Positions 33,929-42,565 of a DNA stretch of 64,000 bases are shown piece by piece. The stretch covers positions 248,001 through 312,000 of the forward strand of contig NZ_PENI01000007.1 of NCBI RefSeq assembly GCF_003688995.1, in the 5' to 3' direction. The notes under the pieces are model-generated. The model saw nothing but the letters and a program-made list of their open reading frames with translations, ran no database searches and was not told where the DNA came from. Origin of the DNA: Streptomyces shenzhenensis (GTDB lineage: Bacteria; Actinomycetota; Actinomycetes; Streptomycetales; Streptomycetaceae). Position numbers and translations under genes: made by a program. Each line of letters opens with the position of its first letter. Position 1 is the first letter of the stretch.

Positions 33929-33979
33929 CGCCCACGGGCGGGAGGAGAACCGCGGACCGGTCGGCGTGCGGATGGCCGT

Positions 33980-34004
33980 GGGCGCCCGGGGGCTCCGGGC
34001 GCCC
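33980..34004. terminator. Terminator between convergent MFS and glucosidase genes
   Basis: Perfect 10-bp arms GGGCGCCCGG (33980-33989) and CCGGGCGCCC (33995-34004) with a 5-nt loop are followed by TGTTGTGTTCTGTT, a T-rich stretch on the plus strand. It is mainly the MFS operon terminator. Confidence 0.85.
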
Positions 34005-34026
34005 TGTTGTGTTCTGTTCGACGGGT

Positions 34027-36165
34027 TCAGCCGGTGAGCACGCGCAGTCCCTCCGGTGCCCCGGTGCGTACCGTGCCGTCCGCGGCCAGCGTGATGTCGA
34101 GTCCTTCTCCGCCGACCTCCAGCCCGGTGACCGTCAACGGACCGAAGGAGCGGGCGAATCCGGGCGCCACGGTGATCGTGCCGCCCGGCACGTCCGCGTC
34201 AAGGCCCAGCGCGGCGCGCAGCACATGCACCGATGACGCCGCCGCCCAGGCCTGCGGGCGGCAGGACGCGGGATAGGGGGCGGGCCGTGCGCCGGCCTGG
34301 TCGCCGTGGCCGGCGAAGAGTTCGGGCAGGCGGGCGTCGAAGGCCGTCGACGCGGTCAGCAGGCCCGCCGCAAGGGGCGCAGCCGCCTCCGCGAAACCGG
34401 CCCTGACCAGGCCGTGTACGGCGATCGCCGTGTCGTGCGGCCAGATGGATCCGATGTGGTAGCCGTACGCGTTGAAGCCCGTCGCGGCGCTGCTGAGGGT
34501 GCGCAGACCGTGCCCGGAGTCGAGGTCGGGGCGGGTCAGCCGGGCGGCCAGCAGCGCGCTCTCCTCCTGGTTCAGCAGGCCCGTGCCGAGGAGGTGCCCG
34601 AATCCGGAGGTGACCGCGTCGACGGGCCTGCCGTCGCGGTCCAGCGCGAGCGCCGGGTACGGGCCGTCGGCGTCCTCGACCCAGAAGCGCTCGCGGAAGC
34701 GCGTGGCGAGGCGCTCGGCCCATTCCTCCCACGCGTCCGCGCCGGGCCGGCCGAACGCCCGGAGCAGGGCCGCGCCGCCGCGCGCGGCCTCGTACGCGTA
34801 CGCCTGGACCTCGCACAGCGCGATGGGCGCCGAGGCGAGGCGGCCGTCCTGGTGCCGGACGGCGTCGCCGGAGTCCTTCCAGCCCTGGTTGGCGAGGCCG
34901 CGGCCGGTCAGGTCGACGTACTTCAGGAAGCCGTCGCCGCCGGCGTCGCCGTGGTCACGCATCCAGGCGAGCGCCGACTCGGTGTGCGGCAGGAGCCGTT
35001 CGACCTGCTCCGGGGGCAGCCCCCAGCGCCAGGCGTCGTGCAGCAGGGTGATCCACAGCGGGGTCGCGTCCACCGTGCCGTAGTAGACCGGCGGCAGCGC
35101 GAAGGTGTCCGCGAACTCCTGGGTGCCGCGCCGCACTTCGTGCAGGATCTTGCCCGGCTGCTCCTCGGTGGCCGGATCGACGACGGCGCCCTGGCGGCGG
35201 GCGAGGGTGCGCAGGGTGCCGGCGGCGAGTTCGGTGCCGAGCGGGAGCAGCATCCGGGCGGCCCACAGGGAGTCGCGCCCGAAGAGGGTGAGGAACCAGG
35301 GGGCGCCGGCGGCGAGGAACTGGTCCACGCGGCCGTCCGGCACCGCGCGGTCCTCGTCCGAGCGCGGGTCGGTCAGGCGCAGCCGGTCCAGGTCGGCCAC
35401 CGACTGCCGCAGCCACTGGTCGAAGCGGTGGTCCGCGGAGCGCAGCGCGGGGATGCGCCACGGCAGGGGACCGGCCGGGGGTGCGGGGAACTGGTCGCCG
35501 TCCGTGTGGGCGGCCGTGCAGTGGAGCGTCGCCGTCCAGCCGGCGCCGGGGTCGAGTTCGATGTCGTAGGCGAGGCGGCCGGCCTCGGCATCGAGCCGGT
35601 CGGCGGCCGGCTCGGCGGCCAGGCGCACACTGACGGCGTCGCGGGACCAGGCCAGCGCGGCGCCGTCCGCGGCCCGCGCCGGGACGAGGGCCGACCGGTC
35701 GCCCGACTTGACCCGTTCCATGGGGGCCAGATCGGTTCCGGCGGTGATGGTGAGCCGGCAGGCCACGTGGCGCCGGCCGGCGTTGACGACCGTGAACTCC
35801 TCCGTCAGCCGGCCGGCTGTGACGGTGCGCCGCCGGTGCAGTTCCACGGCCGGGTCGGCGGTGCTCTCGCCGAGCCCGCGCAGGATCGCCCGGAAACCGG
35901 CCCGGTCGGCGCCGCCGAGGCCGCCCGTGACCGGCGCGAGCGGAACGCCGTCGACCGCGACGGTCAGCCGGGACAGGGCCCTGACGTCGCCGTGGAAGAA
36001 GCCGTCGACGCCGTGCTCGATCTGCCCGTCGGGACGGGAGAGCGCGAAGCTCGGCGCGCAGAGGGTGACGACCGCGTCGTGCAGGAACGGCTGCAGTCCC
36101 TGGGGGGTGTCCGCGGCCGCCGATTCCGGGTCGCCGGTGTCCTGGGGCTTGACAGTGGTGTCCAA
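34027..36165 (-). CDS. Glycogen-debranching-type amylo-alpha-1,6-glucosidase (GDE_N_bis + (alpha/alpha)6 domain)
   Basis: The 712-residue protein starts at TTG 36165; no ATG or GTG in frame fits the family's N-terminus better. An N-terminal beta domain (residues about 25-235; FALSRPDGQIEHGVDGFFHGDVR, here in pieces DGQIEHGVDGFFHGDVR) is the GDE_N_bis type. An (alpha/alpha)6 glucosidase barrel follows with WFLTLFGRDSLWAARM, YYGTVDATPLWITLLHDA, GLANQGWKDSGDAVRH and YGYHIGSIWPHDTAIA, conserved in GH63/GH133-like enzymes. It probably trims alpha-glucosidic branches of sugars imported by the nearby ABC system. It is cytoplasmic, with no signal peptide. Confidence 0.88.
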   Translation of the reverse strand: MDTTVKPQDTGDPESAAADTPQGLQPFLHDAVVTLCAPSFALSRPDGQIEHGVDGFFHGDVRALSRLTVAVDGVPLAPVTGGLGGADRAGFRAILRGLGESTADPAVELHRRRTVTAGRLTEEFTVVNAGRRHVACRLTITAGTDLAPMERVKSGDRSALVPARAADGAALAWSRDAVSVRLAAEPAADRLDAEAGRLAYDIELDPGAGWTATLHCTAAHTDGDQFPAPPAGPLPWRIPALRSADHRFDQWLRQSVADLDRLRLTDPRSDEDRAVPDGRVDQFLAAGAPWFLTLFGRDSLWAARMLLPLGTELAAGTLRTLARRQGAVVDPATEEQPGKILHEVRRGTQEFADTFALPPVYYGTVDATPLWITLLHDAWRWGLPPEQVERLLPHTESALAWMRDHGDAGGDGFLKYVDLTGRGLANQGWKDSGDAVRHQDGRLASAPIALCEVQAYAYEAARGGAALLRAFGRPGADAWEEWAERLATRFRERFWVEDADGPYPALALDRDGRPVDAVTSGFGHLLGTGLLNQEESALLAARLTRPDLDSGHGLRTLSSAATGFNAYGYHIGSIWPHDTAIAVHGLVRAGFAEAAAPLAAGLLTASTAFDARLPELFAGHGDQAGARPAPYPASCRPQAWAAASSVHVLRAALGLDADVPGGTITVAPGFARSFGPLTVTGLEVGGEGLDITLAADGTVRTGAPEGLRVLTG

Positions 36166-36191
36166 AAGAGAAGAACCTCTCAGCGTTAGAT

Positions 36192-36244
36192 CGTTCCAAA
36201 GACATTAATCTCCTCGTCAGAGCGATGACAATGCTTTTGGAACG
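36192..36244. promoter_or_regulatory. Inverted LacI-type half-sites between glucosidase and lacI genes
   Basis: CGTTCCAAAG (36192-36201) and CTTTTGGAACG (36234-36244) are inverted half-sites of a LacI-like motif (TTTGGAACG) in the 131-nt divergent region. They are spaced by 32 nt, so they may be two separate weak operators rather than one. Confidence 0.55.
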
Positions 36245-36296
36245 CTCAAATCGATCCACCAGGGCTCTACACGGCCCTTTTTCGTCGGAGACCCGC

Positions 36297-37367
36297 ATGC
36301 CCCGCATCCCGCGTTCCCCGGCCTCCCAGGGCCCGGTCACCCTCGCCATGGTCGCCCGCCGGGCCGGTGTCTCCCCGCAGACGGTGTCCAACGCGCTCAA
36401 CTCGCCGGATCTGCTGCGCCCCGAGACCCTGGAGCGGGTGCGGGAGGCCGTCGACGAGATGGGATACCGGCCGAGCCGTGCCGCGCAGACGCTGCGCACC
36501 CGCTCCAGCAAGCTGATCGGCTACGGCATCCAGCCCTCGCAGCCCGGCACCGCGGCCCCGATCATGGACCGGTTCCTGCACGCCCTGTCCCAGGCCGCGG
36601 ACGAGGCCGGATACCGGATCCTGCTGTTCGCGAGCCCGCCCGGCGAGCCCGCGCTGGAGGGGTACGAGGAACTGCTCGGACAGCACGAGGTCGACGGATT
36701 CGTGCTCAGCGGGACCGCGCGCCACGATCCCCGCCAGGCCTGGCTCGCCAAACGGGGCGTGCCGTTCGTCGGCTTCGGCCGGATGTGGTCGGGGCGGCCG
36801 GTCGGCGACTGGGTCGACGTGGACGGCGCCTCGGGCACGGACGCCGCCGTGGAGCACCTGGTCGCCCTCGGACACCGCCGGATCGCCTTCCTCGGCTGGC
36901 CGCGCGGCTCCGACGTCGGTGACGACCGGGCCGCGGGCTGGCAGCGCGCCATGCGCCGGCACGGACTGCCCACGCGGGCGCGGCGCGCCCAGAGCGTGGA
37001 CGACATCGAGGCCGCGCACGCCGCGGTCGAACCGCTCCTCGACGCGGGCGCGACCGCCGTGGTCGCGGCCAGCGACACGCTGGCGATGGGCTGCTACCAG
37101 GCGCTGCGCGAGCGCGGCGCCGCGCCGGGCCGGGACATCGCCGTGGTCGGCTTCGACGACTCCCCGGCCGCCGCGCTGCTCTCGCCCGCGCTGTCCTCGA
37201 TCGAGCAGCCGCTGGAGGCGGTCGGCCGGGAGTGCCTGCGGCTGCTCCTGGCCCGGATGTCCGACTCCGGCGCGCCCCCCGAACGGGTGTTGCTGGCGCC
37301 GTCGCTGGTCGTACGCGACAGCGTGCCCGGCACGGCTCCCGGACCCGACGGACCGGCCGCCGGCTAG
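36297..37367 (+). CDS. LacI-family transcriptional repressor of the debranching/ABC locus
   Basis: The 356-residue protein starts at ATG 36297 with CGGAG upstream; an in-frame ATG at 36225 would place the start inside the operator. The helix-turn-helix reads LAMVARRAGVSPQTVSNALN, and the hinge region RPSRAAQTLRTRSSKLIGYG. The effector domain has VDGFVLSGTARHDPR, WVDVDGASGTDAAVEHLVAL, VVGFDDSPAAALLSPALSSI. It lies between the divergent glucosidase gene and the downstream ABC genes and likely controls both sets. Confidence 0.95.
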   Translation: MPRIPRSPASQGPVTLAMVARRAGVSPQTVSNALNSPDLLRPETLERVREAVDEMGYRPSRAAQTLRTRSSKLIGYGIQPSQPGTAAPIMDRFLHALSQAADEAGYRILLFASPPGEPALEGYEELLGQHEVDGFVLSGTARHDPRQAWLAKRGVPFVGFGRMWSGRPVGDWVDVDGASGTDAAVEHLVALGHRRIAFLGWPRGSDVGDDRAAGWQRAMRRHGLPTRARRAQSVDDIEAAHAAVEPLLDAGATAVVAASDTLAMGCYQALRERGAAPGRDIAVVGFDDSPAAALLSPALSSIEQPLEAVGRECLRLLLARMSDSGAPPERVLLAPSLVVRDSVPGTAPGPDGPAAG

Positions 37368-37513
37368 CCTCGCCCGACTCGCGCGCCAGGACAGCGCGCA
37401 CCGGCCCGCACGGGCCCCGAACTTCTCCCTCTCTCCTCCCCCACCCCGGGTCGCGGTCCGCCGCATCGCCCGGGCGGAGCCGCACGTCCCACCCTGAGTA
37501 CACGGAGGAAGCA

Positions 37514-38758
37514 ATGACCACCCGCACGGCCGCCGCGGCCCTCGCCACCTGCGCGGCCCTCATGGCCGCCACCGGCTGTTCGTCGAGTTTCGGCGACGGC
37601 AAGGAGACCGAGCAGGACAGCGGCGCCAAGCAGCACCTGACGGTGCTCATCGCCACGTCGGGCGACGCCGAGACCAAGGCCGTCAAGGACGCGGCCGCCG
37701 CGTACCAGAAGGAGTCCGGCAACACGGTGACCGTGGAGGTCGCCAAGGACATGAACCAGCAGCTGGCGCAGGCCTTCGCCGGGCACAAGCCGCCGGACGT
37801 CTTCTACGTCAACTCCGACCAGTTCGCCAACTACGCCAAGGCGGGCTCGCTGTACCCGTACGGCGACGGGATCAAGGACGCGGACGACTTCTCGGCCCAG
37901 CTGCGCTCCTCCTTCACCTACGACGGACGGCTGGTGTGCCTGCCGAAGGACACCTCCACGCTGGGGCTCGCTGTCAACACCGAGCTGTGGCGGCAGGCCG
38001 GGCTGACCGACCAGGACTACCCGGCCACCTGGGCCGAGCTGAAGCAGGTCGCGGGCAAGCTCACCGGTGACGGGGTGACCGGTCTGGTCACCACCAACGA
38101 GTACCAGCGGCTCGGCGTCTTCATGAAGGAGGCGGGCGGCTGGGTCACCGACGCACGGCAGACGAAGATGACCGCCGCCGGCGCACAGAACGCGGAGGGT
38201 CTCGCCTTCGCGCAGTCGCTGCTGAAGTCGGGCTCCATGAAGTACGCCAAGGACGTCGACACCAGCTGGGGCGGCGAGGCGCTCGGCAAGGGCAGGGCCG
38301 CGATGACGATCGAGGGCAACTGGCTGGCCGGAGCCATGAAGGCCGACTACCCGGACGTCGGCTACAAGGTCGTCGAGCTGCCCGCGGGTCCGTCAGGCAA
38401 GGGCACGCTCGCCTTCAGCAACTGCTGGGGCGTGGCCGCCGAGAGCGCGCACCGGGCGGCCGCCGTGGATCTGGTGAAGTACCTCAGCTCCGGTGAGCAG
38501 CAGCTGAAGTTCGCGGACGCGTTCGGTGTCATGCCCTCCCGCACCAGCTCGCTGGCCACGTACGCGCAGCAGGTGCCGGCGGCCAAGGCATGGGTGGACG
38601 GCGCCGCGTACGCACAGGGCCCGGTGACCATCGCCGGGTTCGACAAGGTGCTCGGCCAGTTCAACACCGATCTGCAGGCGCTGCGCACCGCCGACCCGAA
38701 GAAGATCCTCGCCGACCTCCAGAGCAACGGCGAGCAGGCGATGGCGAAGGGCGACTGA
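37514..38758 (+). CDS. Sugar ABC transporter substrate-binding lipoprotein
   Basis: The 414-residue protein starts at ATG 37514 behind GGAGGAA. The signal peptide ends in the lipobox MAATGC, giving a lipid-anchored binding protein. SBP_bac_1 features include VLIATSGDAETKAVKDAAAA, KPPDVFYVNSDQFANY, LPKDTSTLGLAVNTEL and KGRAAMTIEGNWL. It leads a three-gene ABC operon: permeases follow at 6 nt and then by a 4-nt overlap. A short hairpin (GCGCGC-caggaca-GCGCGC, 37381-37399) in the leader could separate it from the lacI message. Confidence 0.93.
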   Translation: MTTRTAAAALATCAALMAATGCSSSFGDGKETEQDSGAKQHLTVLIATSGDAETKAVKDAAAAYQKESGNTVTVEVAKDMNQQLAQAFAGHKPPDVFYVNSDQFANYAKAGSLYPYGDGIKDADDFSAQLRSSFTYDGRLVCLPKDTSTLGLAVNTELWRQAGLTDQDYPATWAELKQVAGKLTGDGVTGLVTTNEYQRLGVFMKEAGGWVTDARQTKMTAAGAQNAEGLAFAQSLLKSGSMKYAKDVDTSWGGEALGKGRAAMTIEGNWLAGAMKADYPDVGYKVVELPAGPSGKGTLAFSNCWGVAAESAHRAAAVDLVKYLSSGEQQLKFADAFGVMPSRTSSLATYAQQVPAAKAWVDGAAYAQGPVTIAGFDKVLGQFNTDLQALRTADPKKILADLQSNGEQAMAKGD

Positions 38759-38764
38759 GCCGTC

Positions 38765-39973
38765 ATGTCCCCCCGCACCACCCGCGCCGCGGACCAGTCC
38801 CGCGGCGACGGTTCCTCCGACTCCGGACGGCCGCGTGCAGCGGCACGTTCCCGGTCGACCGGTTCGCCGGGCGCACCTGACGCGCCCGGCGGGGCCGGTC
38901 CCACCGCGGCGCCCCGCGCCATCCACGCCCCGCGCGCGGGGCGCCGCCGCGGTGAGGGCCCATGGGGCTGGCTGTTCGTCAGCCCCATGGTGCTCGTCCT
39001 CGGCCTGTTCCTGCTGCTGCCGATCCTGATGGCGCTGTGGGTGAGCCTGCTGCACTGGGACGGGCAGTCCAATCCGTTCAGCGGCCAGGCGAAGTTCGCG
39101 GGCCTCGACAACTACCGGGCGCTGCTGACCGAGGACGGTCTCGACCGCACCCTCTTCGCGACCTCGCTGCGCAACAACGCCTACTACGTGCTGCTGACCG
39201 TGCCGTTGCAGACGGGCCTGGCCCTGGTGCTGGCGCTCATCGTCAACCAGCGGCTGCTGCGTGCCCGCGGCGCGCTGCGCACCGCGTTCTTCTTCCCGTC
39301 GGTCACCAGCTCGATCGCGGTGTCCACCGTCTTCCTGTTCCTCTTCCAGGGCAGCGGGGCCGTGAACTCGCTGCTGTCCTGGATCGGGGTGAAGGGCCCC
39401 AACTGGTTCGCCGACCCGCGCGGGGTGCTGTCGCTGCTGCTCGGCGCCCTGGGCATCGTGGATCCCGACCGTCCCTCGGGCGCGCTGGCCGACCACTCCT
39501 TCCTCGGTCTGTCCTGGTTCCAGTGGCTGTCCGGGCCGTCCGTCGCGATGTGCACGATCATCGTGCTCGCCGTGTGGACGACCTCCGGCACCTTCATGCT
39601 GATCTTCCTCGCGGCGCTCCAGGACATTCCGCGGGAGCTGGAGGAGTCGGCCGCCCTGGAGGGCGTCAACCGCTACCAGATGCTGCGCCACATCACGCTG
39701 CCCGCGCTGCGGCCGGTGCTGTTCCTGGTGCTCACCCTGGGTCTCATCTCCACCTGGCAGGTCTTCGACCAGGTGTATGTGATGGGTCAGGGCGCTCCCG
39801 GCAACACGACGCTGACCCCGGCGTTCCTGTCGTACTCGGCCGCGTTCGACGACGCCGACTTCGGGCAGGGCGCGGCCATCGCGTTCATCATGCTCGCCCT
39901 GATCCTGTGCCTGACCGCGTTGCAGCGCTGGGCGTTCAGGGACCGCGACGCCCGCCCCGGGAGGAACCGATGA
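38765..39973 (+). CDS. Sugar ABC transporter permease (MalF-like)
   Basis: This 402-residue permease has a ~60-residue basic, Pro/Ser-rich N-terminal tail before helix 1 (GWLFVSPMVLVLGLFLLLPI). About six core helices follow, with the EAA loop EESAALEGVNRYQMLRHITLP. A long extracytoplasmic loop (about residues 195-245) precedes helix 4. It is 6 nt downstream of the binding-protein stop. Confidence 0.92.
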   Translation: MSPRTTRAADQSRGDGSSDSGRPRAAARSRSTGSPGAPDAPGGAGPTAAPRAIHAPRAGRRRGEGPWGWLFVSPMVLVLGLFLLLPILMALWVSLLHWDGQSNPFSGQAKFAGLDNYRALLTEDGLDRTLFATSLRNNAYYVLLTVPLQTGLALVLALIVNQRLLRARGALRTAFFFPSVTSSIAVSTVFLFLFQGSGAVNSLLSWIGVKGPNWFADPRGVLSLLLGALGIVDPDRPSGALADHSFLGLSWFQWLSGPSVAMCTIIVLAVWTTSGTFMLIFLAALQDIPRELEESAALEGVNRYQMLRHITLPALRPVLFLVLTLGLISTWQVFDQVYVMGQGAPGNTTLTPAFLSYSAAFDDADFGQGAAIAFIMLALILCLTALQRWAFRDRDARPGRNR

Positions 39974-40869
39974 CGTCGACGACACGGGCCGTCCGCGGAC
40001 AGCACCAGCCGGTGCTCGGCCGGTATCCGCTGCCGCTGCGGATCACGGGCTATGTCCTGGTGGCCGGGCTCGGGCTGCTGTACATCCTGCCGTTCTTCCT
40101 GCAGTTGGTGACCGGGTTCAAGACCGACCCCGACGCCGCGTCGCACCCGCTGTCGCTGGTGCCGGTCACCCCGACGACCGCCGCGTACCAGCGGCTGCTG
40201 GGGCTGAGCGAGGCCGGCGACGGGGTGCCGTTCCTGCGCTGGCTGGGCAACTCGGCGGTGGTCGCCTTCCTGGTCACCGCCGGGCGGGTGCTGTTCGACT
40301 CGATGGCCGGGTACGCGCTGGCCCGGCTGCGGTTCCCCGGGCGGGGCCTGCTGTTCGCGTGCGTGCTCGCGTTGATGGCGGTGCCCGGGGTGGCCCTGCT
40401 GATCCCGAAGTTCCTGGTCCTGAACACGTTCGGGCTGTTCGACACGTACACCGGCATGATCCTGCCGCTGATGGTGGACGCGGCGGGCGTCTTCATCATG
40501 AAGCAGTTCTTCGAGTCGGTTCCCCGGGAGGTGGAGGAGGCGGCCCGGGTGGACGGCGCGGGTGTCTTCCGCACCTTCTGGTCCGTGGTGCTGCCGATGG
40601 CCAGGCCCGCCCTGCTGACCCTGACCATCCTGTCGTTCCAGAGTTCGTGGAACGAGTTCACGCACTTCCTGGTGGCCACGCAGTCCGCCCAGTACGAGAC
40701 GCTCACGACGGGGCTCGCCCGGTTCGTCTCGGGCGGTCTCGGCGGTGGCACCCAGTATCCGCTGAAACTCGCCGCGGCCCTGCTGTCGACCCTTCCGGTG
40801 GCGGCGCTCTTCTTCTGCTTCCAGCGGTACTTCGTGCAGGGCGCCAACGCGGGCGCGGTCAAGGAGTGA
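39970..40869 (+). CDS. Sugar ABC transporter permease (MalG-like)
   Basis: The 299-residue permease starts at ATG 39970, overlapping the previous stop (ATGA), with GAGGAA upstream. Six helices and the EAA loop EEAARVDGAGVFRTFWSVVLP are present. It is the last gene of the operon. As in the first island there is no ATPase gene, so the shared MsiK-type ATPase is expected to power it. Confidence 0.93.
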   Translation: MTSTTRAVRGQHQPVLGRYPLPLRITGYVLVAGLGLLYILPFFLQLVTGFKTDPDAASHPLSLVPVTPTTAAYQRLLGLSEAGDGVPFLRWLGNSAVVAFLVTAGRVLFDSMAGYALARLRFPGRGLLFACVLALMAVPGVALLIPKFLVLNTFGLFDTYTGMILPLMVDAAGVFIMKQFFESVPREVEEAARVDGAGVFRTFWSVVLPMARPALLTLTILSFQSSWNEFTHFLVATQSAQYETLTTGLARFVSGGLGGGTQYPLKLAAALLSTLPVAALFFCFQRYFVQGANAGAVKE

Positions 40870-40992
40870 CACCGAGGCGGGCTGTGCGAACACTATGAAC
40901 AGAAACGATCAGGCCATGGCCGGGCGGCACGCCCGTTCCTAGCATCGCTGCGCGCCGTGCACGGGCGCGTCGGCGAGACCGAGGAGCGGATC

Positions 40993-42444
40993 GTGATCAA
41001 GCACAACTCAGCACAGCGGGCCGGCGGAAGACTGCGGCGGCGGCTGCGCGGGACCGTGGCCGCCGCCGCGGCGGGACTGGCCGGCGTGGCGGGCACCGGG
41101 GCGGCGCCCGCCACGCCGGCGCCCGCCGCGGCCGCCCCCTGCCCGGCCGCACTCGCCGGAAAGGCGACCTGTTACACCGGCCAGGACGACAACGGCGCCC
41201 CCTACGCGATCGCCGTCCCCGAGCACTGGAACGGCTCGCTCGTCGTGCACGCCCACGGCGGCCCCGACCTGGGCGACGCCCCCGATCCCGGGCGCAGCCT
41301 CGACGACCTGGAACGCTGGTCGGTCATGGTCGACCAGGGCTACGCCTGGGCCGGTTCGTCCTACCGCCGCGGGGGCTACGGCACACGGATGGCCGCCGCC
41401 GACACCGAGAGCGTGCGCCGGCTGTTCGTCTCCGCGTTCGGCACGCCGCGCCGGACGTATCTGCACGGCCAGTCCTGGGGCGGGAACGTCGCCGCGAAGA
41501 CCGCCGAGACCTACGGCCGCGCCAAGGGCGCCTACGACGGGGTGCTGCTCACCAACGGCGTGCTGGCCGGCGGCTCGCGCGGCTACGACTACCGCGTCGA
41601 CCTGCGGGTGGTCTACCAGTACTACTGCCACAACCACCCCCGGCCCGCCGAACCGCAGTATCCGCTGTGGCAGGGGCTGCGCGCGGATTCCACCATGACG
41701 GCCGCCGGACTGCGCGCCCGCCTCCAGGAGTGCACGGGCCATGCGTCCGCCCCGCAGGAGCGGACCGCGGCGCAGCAGCGCAACCTCGATGACATCCTGG
41801 GCGTCACGAAGATCCCGGAGCGCACCCTCGAATCCCATCTGCGCTTCGCCACGTTCACCTTCCGCGACATCGTCCACGACCGCCTCGGCGACCGCAATCC
41901 GTTCGGCAACCGGGGTGTGCGGTACTCCGGTTCGCACGACGACAAGGCCCTCAACGCGGGCGTCGAGCGCTTCTCCCCCGATCCCACCGCGGTGCGGGAC
42001 CTCTCCTACGACAGTGATCTGACGGGCCGGGTCGGCCTCCCCGTCCTCACCCTGCACGCGATCGACGACCCGACGGCGTTCGTGGAGCACGAGTCCGCCT
42101 ACCGGGCCACCCTGGCGGGCGCCGACCGGGCCGGGAATCTGGTGCAGACGTTCACCGACGAGCACGAGCACAGTGGGCTCAGCGTCGCGGAGTACGCCAA
42201 CTCGCTGGCCGCGCTGGACACATGGGTGCGCACCGGGCGCAAGCCGACGGCGCGCTCGATCGCGGCGGCCTGCCCGGCCTTCGACCGTGTGTACGGCACG
42301 GGCTGCTTCTACGACGCCGGCTTCCGGCCCGCGCCGTACGCCGCGCGGGTCGCCGCCCGGCCGGGCGGCCGGGACTGGCCGGCCATGACGGCGACGCAGG
42401 AGCGGGCCTGGAGCCGCGTCACCGGCGTCGGCATCGCACCGTAG
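40993..42444 (+). CDS. Secreted alpha/beta hydrolase
   Basis: This 483-residue exported enzyme starts at GTG 40993 behind GAGGAG. The signal region (RRRLRG then TVAAAAAGLAGVAGTGAAPA) is clear. The alpha/beta hydrolase nucleophile is S161 in LHGQSWGGN, with an oxyanion-type HAHGG near residue 88, an Asp in LTLHAIDDPTAF and a His in TDEHEHSG. Cys pairs (CPAALAGKATC; ACPAF...GCF) suggest disulfides. The family seems peptidase- or esterase-like, but I cannot name a substrate. It stands alone after the ABC operon. Confidence 0.8.
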   Translation: MIKHNSAQRAGGRLRRRLRGTVAAAAAGLAGVAGTGAAPATPAPAAAAPCPAALAGKATCYTGQDDNGAPYAIAVPEHWNGSLVVHAHGGPDLGDAPDPGRSLDDLERWSVMVDQGYAWAGSSYRRGGYGTRMAAADTESVRRLFVSAFGTPRRTYLHGQSWGGNVAAKTAETYGRAKGAYDGVLLTNGVLAGGSRGYDYRVDLRVVYQYYCHNHPRPAEPQYPLWQGLRADSTMTAAGLRARLQECTGHASAPQERTAAQQRNLDDILGVTKIPERTLESHLRFATFTFRDIVHDRLGDRNPFGNRGVRYSGSHDDKALNAGVERFSPDPTAVRDLSYDSDLTGRVGLPVLTLHAIDDPTAFVEHESAYRATLAGADRAGNLVQTFTDEHEHSGLSVAEYANSLAALDTWVRTGRKPTARSIAAACPAFDRVYGTGCFYDAGFRPAPYAARVAARPGGRDWPAMTATQERAWSRVTGVGIAP

Positions 42445-42565
42445 CGACGGCCGCGGCCCGCCCGGGGCGGTTCTGACATGCCGTTGACCGGAGCAATGAG
42501 CGGTGCGCCGTGGGCGGGCGCACCAGGCTGGTCCTCCTGTCGCCATCCATCGCCAGGAGTCGAGT

